A stretch of DNA of 23,073 nucleotides, taken from positions 1-23,073 of the IMG/VR virus record IMGVR_UViG_3300032006_001718; one strand, written 5' to 3'. The notes below the pieces were generated by a model. The model was given only the letters and a program-made list of their open reading frames with translations. It ran no database searches and had not been told where the DNA came from. Shown piece by piece: positions 7,433 to 14,493 of the stretch (its first letter is position 1; every line of letters begins with the position of its first letter). This stretch comes from a virus. A program made the translations under genes and the position numbers.

Positions 7433-8326
7433 TCAAATAAATTTGAATAGAGATGTCTTCTCGGGAACCCACCCTAGTCTCGCCCTAGTTTTATCAGAAC
7501 AGATAGAATACCTGTAATCCTGACCCATTCTGTTTTCTATAAACTCAATGTGATCTTGGAAATTCTCTATGTCGTACCATTTACATATTTGCTCTACAAC
7601 CTCTATATTTCTTAGGTAGTTGTATGTAGACACATTCCATATTTCATTTACATGGTCGGCGTGGCAAATCTTGTATATTGCATTGGCATTATCTTTAACG
7701 AAAAGCCAGTCTCTAACGTATGACCCATCGCCATGCAGTGGTATTTTTTGACCGGTATCAAGGCAGTGTAAAATTCTTGGTATTAACTTCTCTGGGTATT
7801 GCCGGGGGCCGTAATTGTTAGTACTCCTCACTATTTGGTAGTTGATATCAAAAGTACGGGCATAGGCAAAGATAAGCATTTCCGCAGCAGCCTTGGTTGC
7901 CGAGTACGGGTTGCTAGGGTTCAAAATACTGTCTTCTGTCTTCTCCCCCTCATTCACATCCCCATAAACTTCGTCTGTGCTTATATGCACGAGTAACGGT
8001 TTCTGGTACACTTTAGCTCTTAACAGACTGAGTATGTTGAAGACGCCATCTACATTAGATTTCAAAAATTGTTTGGGAGACTCTATTGAATTGTCTACGT
8101 GAGATTCAGCGGCGAAGTTGACGATGACATCGCATACAGGAAGATGAGTGATATCACATATGTCTTCTCTTATGTGGCGATAGTTTGGATCGTTATCCCA
8201 AGGCAACTCTGCGTTAGCGGCGTAAGTCATCTTATCTATATCTATGACATGATGACCTTCATCAAGTACTTGCTCTACAAAGTGACTCCCAATGAAGCCC
8301 CTCCCTCCTGTTACCGTGAAGATCAT
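7433..8326 (-). CDS. rfbB: dTDP-glucose 4,6-dehydratase
   Basis: This 297-residue short-chain dehydrogenase converts dTDP-glucose to dTDP-4-keto-6-deoxyglucose using bound NAD. Direct evidence: TGGRGFIGS (6-14) NAD loop; the substrate-family block NFAAESHVDNSI (70-81); the dehydratase-specific catalytic triad in HISTDEVYGD (T117, D118, E119); YSATK with Y141 and K145; and RSTNNYGPRQYPEKLIP, diagnostic of RmlB. It is shorter than the roughly 350 residues of bacterial RmlB but ends with the normal RLGWVPE region. It is the first enzyme of the dTDP-amino-deoxysugar branch whose next steps (ketoisomerase, aminotransferase) are at 1053-2346. The dTDP-glucose would have to come from the host, as no clear RmlA is seen. 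Its ATG overlaps the preceding gene as ATGA. Confidence 0.93.
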   Translation of the reverse strand: MIFTVTGGRGFIGSHFVEQVLDEGHHVIDIDKMTYAANAELPWDNDPNYRHIREDICDITHLPVCDVIVNFAAESHVDNSIESPKQFLKSNVDGVFNILSLLRAKVYQKPLLVHISTDEVYGDVNEGEKTEDSILNPSNPYSATKAAAEMLIFAYARTFDINYQIVRSTNNYGPRQYPEKLIPRILHCLDTGQKIPLHGDGSYVRDWLFVKDNANAIYKICHADHVNEIWNVSTYNYLRNIEVVEQICKWYDIENFQDHIEFIENRMGQDYRYSICSDKTRARLGWVPEKTSLFKFI

Positions 8327-9195
8327 AAATTGTACTCCTTGTGCGCTCGTTTAATCTGCCCAAAGTAATCATCGTGAATCGACTTTAGCTGTGGAATACT
8401 ACTATACATATCCAAAGGGGTAAAACAATAATGGGTTGTTGACGGAGTATATGAATTGTCTTTTAAAGAATACTCAAACTGTGAAAAATGACTGAAAACC
8501 AATTTCTGCCTTTGCCCCCCCCAAGTAATGCACCCGTCATCTTCGTATGTTGAGAAGTCATAGAGCATCCACTGCCAAGGCGCTCCGTGCCCTATAGTTC
8601 CGTCTATGAAGAGCTTTGCTTCATCTAGCTCCAAGAAGGCGTCTAGGTATCTCTGATCTCCACATGTTGCTAACTCAGGGTACTTCCTATACAGTACCGC
8701 GTCTGACCACCAAGACAGGACGTGGCGACCGGCGACAGTGTTTTTAAAATGTACAACACCGACATTGAACCAGCCATTACCGTTTGGGTACCTTGGGTCG
8801 TATTGCCTGTGTCTGAATATGCCAACTTCCTTTTCTCCCATCTCCTCAAAAATGACACCTATGTCTTGATGAAAAAATATATCTGCGTCTATGTATGTTA
8901 TGGGGGCATCTAGCTCTCCCATAAGTTGGTGAGAGAAATAGGAGGCCAGTGTATATGAGTAATACTTCCTGTCTGAGGTTTTCAGTAGGTTTAGCACCTC
9001 ATCGTTTTCTAAAAAACTCTCGTCGCTGTATACCCTCAGAGAATCCGACTCGTACTCCAGCAACTTTGTATACGATTTCTCGTCGAAGCAGAGATAATGC
9101 AGAACAAAGTCTTCACTATTCTTCAGTAGCGACTCGTAAAGAGTAAGACCCTTTGGTAGGAAGTTGTAGTCTGACACTACACACAGATGTTTCAT
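8323..9195 (-). CDS. GT8-like glycosyltransferase
   Basis: This 290-residue protein resembles family 8 retaining glycosyltransferases. It begins CVVSDYNFLPKGLTLYESL, the typical opening in which a first strand is followed by a residue set for choosing the donor, and has YIDADIFF (101-108) with D103 and D105 as the DxD metal site. GWFNVGVVHFKN (about 141-152) matches the conserved FN-GV block of the family, and FSHFSQFEY near residue 229 supplies a late histidine. I place the start at the ATG at 9195 (GAGGG 4 nt upstream) rather than at 9216, which has no ribosome site. The start overlaps a short SD-led reading frame at 9192-9239. The end overlaps the dehydratase gene as ATGA. Confidence 0.78.
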   Translation of the reverse strand: MKHLCVVSDYNFLPKGLTLYESLLKNSEDFVLHYLCFDEKSYTKLLEYESDSLRVYSDESFLENDEVLNLLKTSDRKYYSYTLASYFSHQLMGELDAPITYIDADIFFHQDIGVIFEEMGEKEVGIFRHRQYDPRYPNGNGWFNVGVVHFKNTVAGRHVLSWWSDAVLYRKYPELATCGDQRYLDAFLELDEAKLFIDGTIGHGAPWQWMLYDFSTYEDDGCITWGGQRQKLVFSHFSQFEYSLKDNSYTPSTTHYCFTPLDMYSSIPQLKSIHDDYFGQIKRAHKEYNL

Positions 9196-9239
9196 GCTTC
9201 CCTCTGACATAGACATTGATACGGCCTATAGCTTTTCAT
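9192..9239 (-). CDS. Possible 15-codon leader/coupling ORF
   Basis: An ATG at 9239 is preceded by AAAGGGG (9245-9251) with 5-nt spacing, one of the best ribosome sites in the window. It opens a 15-codon frame reading MKSYRPYQCLCQREA. Its TGA overlaps the ATG of the GT8-like gene as ATGA, the same junction used by many of the real genes here. It fills most of the largest intergenic gap. It may serve to deliver ribosomes to the next gene. It could also be chance, as nothing supports a function for the peptide itself. Confidence 0.35.
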   Translation of the reverse strand: MKSYRPYQCLCQREA

Positions 9240-9244
9240 TGTGA

Positions 9245-9251
9245 CCCCTTT
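9245..9251 (-). promoter_or_regulatory. Strong Shine-Dalgarno (AAAGGGG) in the gap before the GT8-like gene
   Basis: AAAGGGG with 5 nt to an ATG at 9239. It is too far from the main gene start at 9195 to serve it directly, so it points to translation of the short frame between them. Confidence 0.5.
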
Positions 9252-9257
9252 GTTGGT

Positions 9258-10067
9258 TTACCAATAACATCCGCCTTCTACCATGTGTTGACCTATTGGT
9301 GTTTCATGCTCTAATGGCCTTATCCAATGCTCTGTGCCATACCAGTCGGGGTTTGTTGATCCTCGACTGTCCCACCTTCTACCTCTTATGCCATACAAAA
9401 GCTGATTACCACCGCCTAAATGAATACATGGTTTTCCCATACGTTTTATGTGATCACACACCATCAGAGAGAATCCCCCACAGCCAACAGTAGCGAAATC
9501 AAATTCTAGACTGTCGATCTCGTCGGTCATTCCCTTTAACTTATCCCTCCAAGGTTTTGGTGATTCTCTGGTCAGTGCCTCTGAATACGAAGACTTAACC
9601 GTAACGATTTCTCCGATACTAGAGCCGTCCCAGATTTTATCAAATCGCTGAACTTGCGTTCTCACTGTATCTGGAAAAGGAGACACGCACAGAACCTTCT
9701 TGTCTGATAAGATATGGTGCCACCCGACGCTGCCGAGCGAAAACGGTTCTAGGTCTTGAAAAGAATGAAACATTTCTTTTCCGTTCCAGTGGTTTTCAAT
9801 AATATTCAGGTCTTCTTTGTTTGGGCACCACTGTAGGATATAATCTAAACCCTTCACAGCGTTTAAGTATGTTTCGCACCAATCCGTAAAGCTCTCAAGA
9901 GAATCTACGTATATTCCCGCATTAACAAAAAGCTGATTTCCAATGAGCGACGGATTGCCCTGAAGATGTGTCAGTAAGTGTGCGGACTCTACATTGCCCA
10001 TTTTACCAAATGACAATGGCTTGCTCTGTCGTATCGCTTCTTTAATGGCTTCGTTTATTTTACTCAT
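9258..10067 (-). CDS. GT-D-type (DUF1792-like) glycosyltransferase, probable
   Basis: This is a 269-residue protein resembling GT-D fold transferases. The N-terminal SFGKMGNVES (19-28) corresponds to the conserved glycine-acidic loop (RxGDGE-like) that begins those proteins. Near residues 193-232 it has a glycine-rich nucleotide-binding region (ATVGCGGFSLMVCDHIKR), then PCIHLGGGNQLLYGIRGRRW, the typical late block with a Gly-rich turn and RGRRW. The enzyme would transfer a hexose to a growing glycan. There is no signal or membrane sequence. The upstream gene ends 10 nt before the start; the ribosome site is weak (GGAA). The GT-D assignment is from remembered motif layout, so the family is likely but not certain. 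Confidence 0.65.
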   Translation of the reverse strand: MSKINEAIKEAIRQSKPLSFGKMGNVESAHLLTHLQGNPSLIGNQLFVNAGIYVDSLESFTDWCETYLNAVKGLDYILQWCPNKEDLNIIENHWNGKEMFHSFQDLEPFSLGSVGWHHILSDKKVLCVSPFPDTVRTQVQRFDKIWDGSSIGEIVTVKSSYSEALTRESPKPWRDKLKGMTDEIDSLEFDFATVGCGGFSLMVCDHIKRMGKPCIHLGGGNQLLYGIRGRRWDSRGSTNPDWYGTEHWIRPLEHETPIGQHMVEGGCYW

Positions 10068-10077
10068 TTGATTCCGA

Positions 10078-10812
10078 TCAATCTAATGTAATTCTTTCCT
10101 TGGGGAACCCCTTGCCCTGTCGTAATTGAAACACCTGCCCATCTCTACCTGAGTAGTGCAAAGTTTTTTGGGCAGCGAAATCAAAGTCCCCAGAGTTCTC
10201 GTTCCCCTCTTCGCCATAATGCTCATGCTTGACAATGACCTTATCTATATATTGCACCTTATCCATCCTAGTCACTTCCTGCGTGAATTCATTGTCACAG
10301 TACAAACTCTTATAGTCTGGATGATAAATATATCCAAAGCGATTGTAAAGTTTTCTACCTAGAATCGAGAAGGTGATTAGTTCCCCGTTAGTGTGACCAT
10401 CGTTAAAATGCACACAACCATCGAGGTCTGGAAAAAATTCTTGCATAGCATCAGCGATCTCAAAATCCCAATTGTTCACCTGCGGGACCATGTCGTCTGA
10501 CGCGCAAACCACCACATCAAAATCCACGCTATCTATATGAGCGTTGATGGCGCTAATCTTGTCGGTGTTTTTGTCGTAGTGTATTCGGTAATCAGCGTGG
10601 ACATTGGTTAAGAAAACCTGCTTTATTCTATTCTTCATAAGAGCATTGTTCATGCTTGCGTCGTCAAAGTCGCAGTTGATATTAAAGAACAGCGCTATAG
10701 GGCTACGTTTGTTATCGTACCAATGCCCGCTAGCCTTGTTTACGTATTTGTTTAAAACACCCAGAAACTTGTCTGGCCTTTTTAGTGTTGGGAATTGAAT
10801 CAGGAATTTCAT
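10078..10812 (-). CDS. GT-A/GT2-like glycosyltransferase
   Basis: This is a 244-residue protein beginning MKFLIQFPTLKRPDKFLGVL, a typical GT2-like first strand and helix (compare the P-T-x-x-R-P opening). It has a central acidic motif VVCASDDMVP (101-110; D106, D107) at the expected DxD position. A cluster of aromatic residues follows (GYIYHPDYKSLYCDNEF), as in transferases that handle acceptor glycans. I chose the ATG at 10812 because its first four bases (ATGA) include the stop of the preceding epimerase, and GGAGG lies 10 nt upstream. A GTG at 10848 would add 12 residues that belong to the overlapping gene. Donor and acceptor are unknown. Confidence 0.72.
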   Translation of the reverse strand: MKFLIQFPTLKRPDKFLGVLNKYVNKASGHWYDNKRSPIALFFNINCDFDDASMNNALMKNRIKQVFLTNVHADYRIHYDKNTDKISAINAHIDSVDFDVVVCASDDMVPQVNNWDFEIADAMQEFFPDLDGCVHFNDGHTNGELITFSILGRKLYNRFGYIYHPDYKSLYCDNEFTQEVTRMDKVQYIDKVIVKHEHYGEEGNENSGDFDFAAQKTLHYSGRDGQVFQLRQGKGFPKERITLD

Positions 10813-11705
10813 GTTAGCCAGTCCTCCAATCTTATTTCGGGGTACCACCCTAGCAGTCTTTGCGACTTAAAAATATTCGCTGTGGTGTGTCTAGACTCTC
10901 CAATTCGTGGTTCCATATGTACATGGTCAGAATGTGGACCTCCAATCATATTAACCAAGTCCATAACACTATAGCTAGTTCCTGTCCCAATATTAAATAT
11001 CTCCCCTATAGCTTCCGAGTTCTCTACCATTGAGGCCATTATGTTGGCATTAACCACGTCAGAAACATGGGTGTAATCTCTAGTTTGTAGTCCATCACCT
11101 ACGACGGTCATGGGTTTTCCTTCAGCTACTTGTTTTTGAAACAAACCAATAACGGGAGCATATTGCCCCTTGGTTGGCTGTCTCTCCCCGTAAACATTAA
11201 AGTACCTAAATATAATAGTCTCTAGTCCGAAAAGATCCCAATACATTTTGCACAATTCTTCTCCCGCACACTTAGAGATCGAATACGGGTTTAGACAGTC
11301 CCTCGGCATTGTCTCCAGTAAGGGAGGGTCATTAATTAACCCATAGGCTGACGAAGTCGAAGAATACATGACCCTTTTAACGCCATGCTGTCTAGATGCC
11401 TGCAAGACATTGCAGGTTCCCGTCACATTCGTTCTAACCGCCAAGGTAGGGTTTTCGATTGCTGGCTGTATTCTAGCCTCCGCTGCAAGGTGGAATACGT
11501 AGTCTACACCTTCAAATAAATGTTCTATTTGGTGATAGTCAGCAATGTCATACCAGATATACTCGGCGTCATTGTTATAATAAAAATTTTCATGAGCATC
11601 AGCCGACTCGTTATCAATAACCATAACCTCATGACCTTGGTCTATCAACCGGTCTACTAGGTGTGACCCAATAAATCCGCATCCACCTGTTACTACTGTT
11701 CGCAT
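10809..11705 (-). CDS. NAD-dependent sugar epimerase (UDP-glucose/UDP-GlcNAc 4-epimerase-like)
   Basis: This is a 298-residue extended short-chain dehydrogenase. Motifs: TGGCGFIGSHLVD (6-18) NAD loop; VFHLAAEARIQPAIENP (70-86), the block seen in GalE-type epimerases; SSTSSAYG (115-122) with the catalytic Ser/Thr; YSISKCAGEE with Y141 and K145; FRYFNVYGERQ; and VVGDGLQTRDYTHVSDVV, the classic GDG-x-x-x-RD-x-x-x-x-D block of UDP-sugar epimerases. It probably interconverts UDP-glucose and galactose, or the N-acetyl forms, for a glycosyltransferase nearby. It lacks the TDE triad of dTDP-glucose dehydratases. The length is close to the typical 310. The start overlaps the preceding gene by 13 nt, and the stop is coupled to the next gene by ATGA. 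Confidence 0.87.
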   Translation of the reverse strand: MRTVVTGGCGFIGSHLVDRLIDQGHEVMVIDNESADAHENFYYNNDAEYIWYDIADYHQIEHLFEGVDYVFHLAAEARIQPAIENPTLAVRTNVTGTCNVLQASRQHGVKRVMYSSTSSAYGLINDPPLLETMPRDCLNPYSISKCAGEELCKMYWDLFGLETIIFRYFNVYGERQPTKGQYAPVIGLFQKQVAEGKPMTVVGDGLQTRDYTHVSDVVNANIMASMVENSEAIGEIFNIGTGTSYSVMDLVNMIGGPHSDHVHMEPRIGESRHTTANIFKSQRLLGWYPEIRLEDWLT

Positions 11706-12571
11706 AGCTGCTCTCCAAGTTTTCCAAGCCGCTTGGCCGCATCTTCATTTTTTAGCAATCTGCATAGTCTGGCGGCCCTATTAACACAAGTATGCTTTCT
11801 TTTTATTTGTTGCTTTACCAGACTGCCTACATCCTTGTTTCCATCGTCATGAAAGAGTGACGCCAAAACCTTGTCAAGTGCCCCCTGCTGCTGCTTGTTG
11901 ACTCTTATCGACAATTTCTTTGCGCTTAGGGCGGCCTCGAAGAGTACCTGAGAAAACACTGTATTTACATCCGACGCTATCATAACTTCGTCGTATTTGT
12001 CGTACATGTTGCCCAAAGATTGCACATTGACTGTAAGATCAAACCCTTCTGCGTCACCCGACAATGACAATAGGTGATACGTGTCTTTGGAAGCGATTGC
12101 TCTTTTAACCAGATCGCTCATCTCTGTTGCCAGCACCGCCAAGTTTATTTTAAAATCAGGAAGGGGGTTACGAGGCAAGAAGATATCAACCGAAGGCCAT
12201 ATATTGACCATCTTTATCTTCTTGGTTTTGCTCTTGCAAAGAGAGTCGTGGTGGTTAGTAAACACGAACGGGATGTTCATCTTGTTGTCCAAAAAAACCT
12301 GTTCGATTGTTTGCAGCTCTTGATCATTTGCTCCCGTCACGTTTAACACGGTGCTGATTTTTTTATTTTGACTAAGATATTTAACAATGTCGTTGGTCAA
12401 CATTGCATAATGACTGATAAACACGTCTGGCTGGGCGGCGTCAAACATATCAAATGCGCTGACTTCGTTTGCCCATAGGTGTGCTGGGGTCTCGCACAGC
12501 TCAAGACACCTAGTGAAATACATCGGCTCAGTAGTTATGCCCGATGAATAGTTGTGTATCAGGGTCTTCAT
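11693..12571 (-). CDS. Probable GT-B-like glycosyltransferase, divergent
   Basis: This 292-residue protein starts MKTLIHNYSSGITTEPMYFT and shows the N-terminal pattern of GT-B transferases, including DVFISHYAMLT (49-59), a strand leading to a His. A middle strand reads TVLNVTGAND. The C-terminal half has YDEVMIASDVNTVFSQVLFEAALSA (split here as read), in the place where GT-B enzymes hold the acidic residue and EA pair that bind the donor. This is only a general resemblance and the canonical E-x7-E is not sharp. A C-terminal run of Lys/Arg-rich helix follows. It begins in a TAATG overlap with the upstream nucleotidyltransferase-like gene. I regard transferase as the best guess, not as established. 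Confidence 0.55.
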   Translation of the reverse strand: MKTLIHNYSSGITTEPMYFTRCLELCETPAHLWANEVSAFDMFDAAQPDVFISHYAMLTNDIVKYLSQNKKISTVLNVTGANDQELQTIEQVFLDNKMNIPFVFTNHHDSLCKSKTKKIKMVNIWPSVDIFLPRNPLPDFKINLAVLATEMSDLVKRAIASKDTYHLLSLSGDAEGFDLTVNVQSLGNMYDKYDEVMIASDVNTVFSQVLFEAALSAKKLSIRVNKQQQGALDKVLASLFHDDGNKDVGSLVKQQIKRKHTCVNRAARLCRLLKNEDAAKRLGKLGEQLCEQ

Positions 12572-13317
12572 TAGTCTTGCATCCTTTTCAGTGTTTTGAG
12601 GTTGTCCACCTTGCGTAGCGGCGTTTGATGATTGTTTAAAACTCGTATGTCGTGCTTGGAGGATAGTTCATTAATCGCCTCAAACACAAACCTGTTCTTA
12701 TATTCGGGATTAGACACTATAGAGTATATGGCTCTTATGATTTTTTCATTGGACAGATAAACCATCTCTGTCCAGTAGTTAAATTTCACCCCCAAAGAAA
12801 GTGTTTCTAGCCTGTTTTTTTGGTTGTGAATTACACCTACTTCAAATGAAGAATTAGAGCTTTCATCTTGCGTAACAATGGCTGATTGCTGTAGGTCTAT
12901 CATTTCCAAATGTGATGGATGTATCAATACGCTGCCACCGCATAGCAATATCTTATTGTTTGTAGTGTTGTTAATACATAGCCTAGTGCTTTCACAGCAA
13001 TTGGAATTGTAGTGTACTTGATTCTCTACCACCCTAATGTTTACATCAGAGTATTTATCCTTGACAAAGTTGACAATCTTCTCGGTTTCAAAACCAGAAC
13101 ACAATATTATTTCAAAGTTTAAAAATGCCGCCTGAATGGATTCTATCTGACGCTCAATGAGACTCCTTCCCCCAACCTGCACCAATGAAATAGGTCCATA
13201 AGACTTCATTCTATACCCATGATTTTCGCTTAACAAGACCACAGAAACCAAGTCTCCGCGCTCGTCCTTGCCAGTTTTGCTCTTGGGGCTAGTTATATAT
13301 TTCTTATTTCGTTTCAT
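12571..13317 (-). CDS. Nucleotidyltransferase-fold protein lacking key catalytic motifs
   Basis: This 248-residue protein has the layout of a MobA/RmlA-like nucleotidyltransferase: a first strand VSVVLLSENHGYRM (24-37), then LVQVGGRSLIERQIESI (45-61), which matches the L-x-x-VxGxPLLxRxI segment, and EIILCSGFETEKIVNFV. However, the usual AAGxGxRM loop reads LLSENHGYRM, the conserved PK is GPISL (41-45) with no lysine, and the GDxxx metal position is LCGGSVLI (125-132) with no aspartate. It therefore looks inactive as a nucleotidyltransferase, or uses other residues. An N-terminal Lys-rich stretch (1-19) precedes the fold. The start overlaps the gene before it by 14 nt. It may be a partner or regulator of a transferase. 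Confidence 0.65.
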   Translation of the reverse strand: MKRNKKYITSPKSKTGKDERGDLVSVVLLSENHGYRMKSYGPISLVQVGGRSLIERQIESIQAAFLNFEIILCSGFETEKIVNFVKDKYSDVNIRVVENQVHYNSNCCESTRLCINNTTNNKILLCGGSVLIHPSHLEMIDLQQSAIVTQDESSNSSFEVGVIHNQKNRLETLSLGVKFNYWTEMVYLSNEKIIRAIYSIVSNPEYKNRFVFEAINELSSKHDIRVLNNHQTPLRKVDNLKTLKRMQD

Positions 13318-14074
13318 TTAGTTCCGTGTGTAAACCTTCTTTATGGCTTTTCTCTCTAATGGCCTTAACCATTAAGTCATAATTATTGTAGTCTAAATAT
13401 TTCAGCCTTGCTACACTAGAAGGGATTATAGAAAATGTTTGCCCGGCGTCCTCGAAAATAGCGATGGTTTCTTGCTTCTCGTTAACGGAATGATCTACAT
13501 GCTTCAGGGCGTATTTTGGTAGTATGTCTCCGCATCGTATCTTGATCCAGTGAGAGCGATTTACTAATTTAGAGAAGCACTCTTTGTCTCTTAGGGTGAC
13601 GTTGTCTTCTTCTTTGAATAAGCTAAGCCAAGCGTCATATCCATCCACCTTCAAAGATTGAATAACCTTAACTGCATCTATAAGGTATATTTCCCGACGC
13701 CTCATTGTAAGTTCGGTGGTAGACCACAGTATGGTGATTTTATTTTTGTTGTAATCTGCCCCTCGAATACTCTCTATTGTTTTGTGGATGTCATTTTGTC
13801 CATCATCGTACTCGTATACAACTATGCCAAAAGTAGGCTCCACCTCTTTTCTGGCTATCTCCGTTGCGTGATACTCATTATATTTGGGATCGCACTTTGT
13901 CTTTAGCCAGTCTTCACCCCTTTTCATGTTGCATACTCGTGGCAACTTGTAAAAACCCGTGTCTACTATAATGGTACAATCTTTATTTAATCTAGACACG
14001 CTGCAACCTGTCTGGGTATCATTCCCATTTTCAGCTTGCTCCAGCTCCGCAAATATGCAACCAGCACAATCCAT
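13304..14074 (-). CDS. Cys-rich N-terminus with GT-like domain, unassigned
   Basis: This is a 256-residue protein of unknown function. It opens with MDCAGCIFAELEQ and has cysteines at 3, 6, 24, 33, 48 and 61, a CxxC-rich module of about 60 residues that could hold a metal ion. Then TFGIVVYEYDDGQNDIHKTIESI (start near 81) has the feel of the first strand and long helix of a GT-A or GT2 domain, and ITILWSTTELTMRRREI follows. Residues about 160-200 (WIKIRCGDILPKYAL) are consistent with an alpha/beta continuation, but no DxD of convincing position is seen. GAGGAT lies just upstream of the ATG, 2 nt after the previous stop. No signal peptide is seen. Confidence 0.6.
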   Translation of the reverse strand: MDCAGCIFAELEQAENGNDTQTGCSVSRLNKDCTIIVDTGFYKLPRVCNMKRGEDWLKTKCDPKYNEYHATEIARKEVEPTFGIVVYEYDDGQNDIHKTIESIRGADYNKNKITILWSTTELTMRRREIYLIDAVKVIQSLKVDGYDAWLSLFKEEDNVTLRDKECFSKLVNRSHWIKIRCGDILPKYALKHVDHSVNEKQETIAIFEDAGQTFSIIPSSVARLKYLDYNNYDLMVKAIREKSHKEGLHTELNETK

Positions 14075-14076
14075 GT

Positions 14077-14493
14077 TTATCCTCTCGTTACTTTAATCTC
14101 GTAGTGCATGCCATTTATTTGAGAAGATGCGATCCTTAAACCCAAAGATTGCAGAGTATTAGAAATTTGATCGCATGTGGTCATTGATTCGCAGACGCCA
14201 ATTAACTGGGCAGCGGATAGCTCGTCTACCTGATCGTTGGTAACATATTTACAAAACAGTCTAACGTCTGTTCCGCCTATTACCAGATCTCCCCCCATGC
14301 GCATTTTAGTAGATAAATGCTCCAAAACCTTGGGGATATTATCAATGCTAAAAAGATCCAATATATCATTGGCCATGATAGAGGTGCATTCATTATCGGA
14401 CACCGTAGATATATCCAAGGCATTGGGAGAGGCTTCAACCCTCGTATAGTTTTCGATGGACTCTTGCCCCGGTTTAACAATGTGTAATTTCAT
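14077..14493 (-). CDS. Methyltransferase-like small protein without motif I
   Basis: This 138-residue protein resembles only the second half of a class I methyltransferase. ECTSIMANDILDLFSIDNIP (35-54) looks like the motif IV region followed by the helix that carries VLEHL (56-60), and MRMGGDLVIGGTD (64-76) matches the 'LkPGG-l-i--pd' motif VI strand. No glycine-rich SAM-binding loop precedes it, and the first 34 residues are too short to contain one. It may be a reduced, non-catalytic member or a domain acting with another protein. It starts in an ATGA overlap with the upstream glycosyltransferase gene. The sequence has no cysteine cluster or membrane segment. I give no functional name beyond the resemblance. 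Confidence 0.55.
   Translation of the reverse strand: MKLHIVKPGQESIENYTRVEASPNALDISTVSDNECTSIMANDILDLFSIDNIPKVLEHLSTKMRMGGDLVIGGTDVRLFCKYVTNDQVDELSAAQLIGVCESMTTCDQISNTLQSLGLRIASSQINGMHYEIKVTRG

Noticed and set aside
9195-9216. Upstream ATG at 9216 as start of the GT8-like gene
   Set aside because: It has no ribosome site, whereas the ATG at 9195 has GAGGG at 4 nt, and the protein fold begins right there.
10812-10848. Longer GTG start for the transferase at 10078-10812
   Set aside because: The ATG at 10812 forms an ATGA junction and has GGAGG upstream; the extra 12 residues would be encoded within the epimerase gene.
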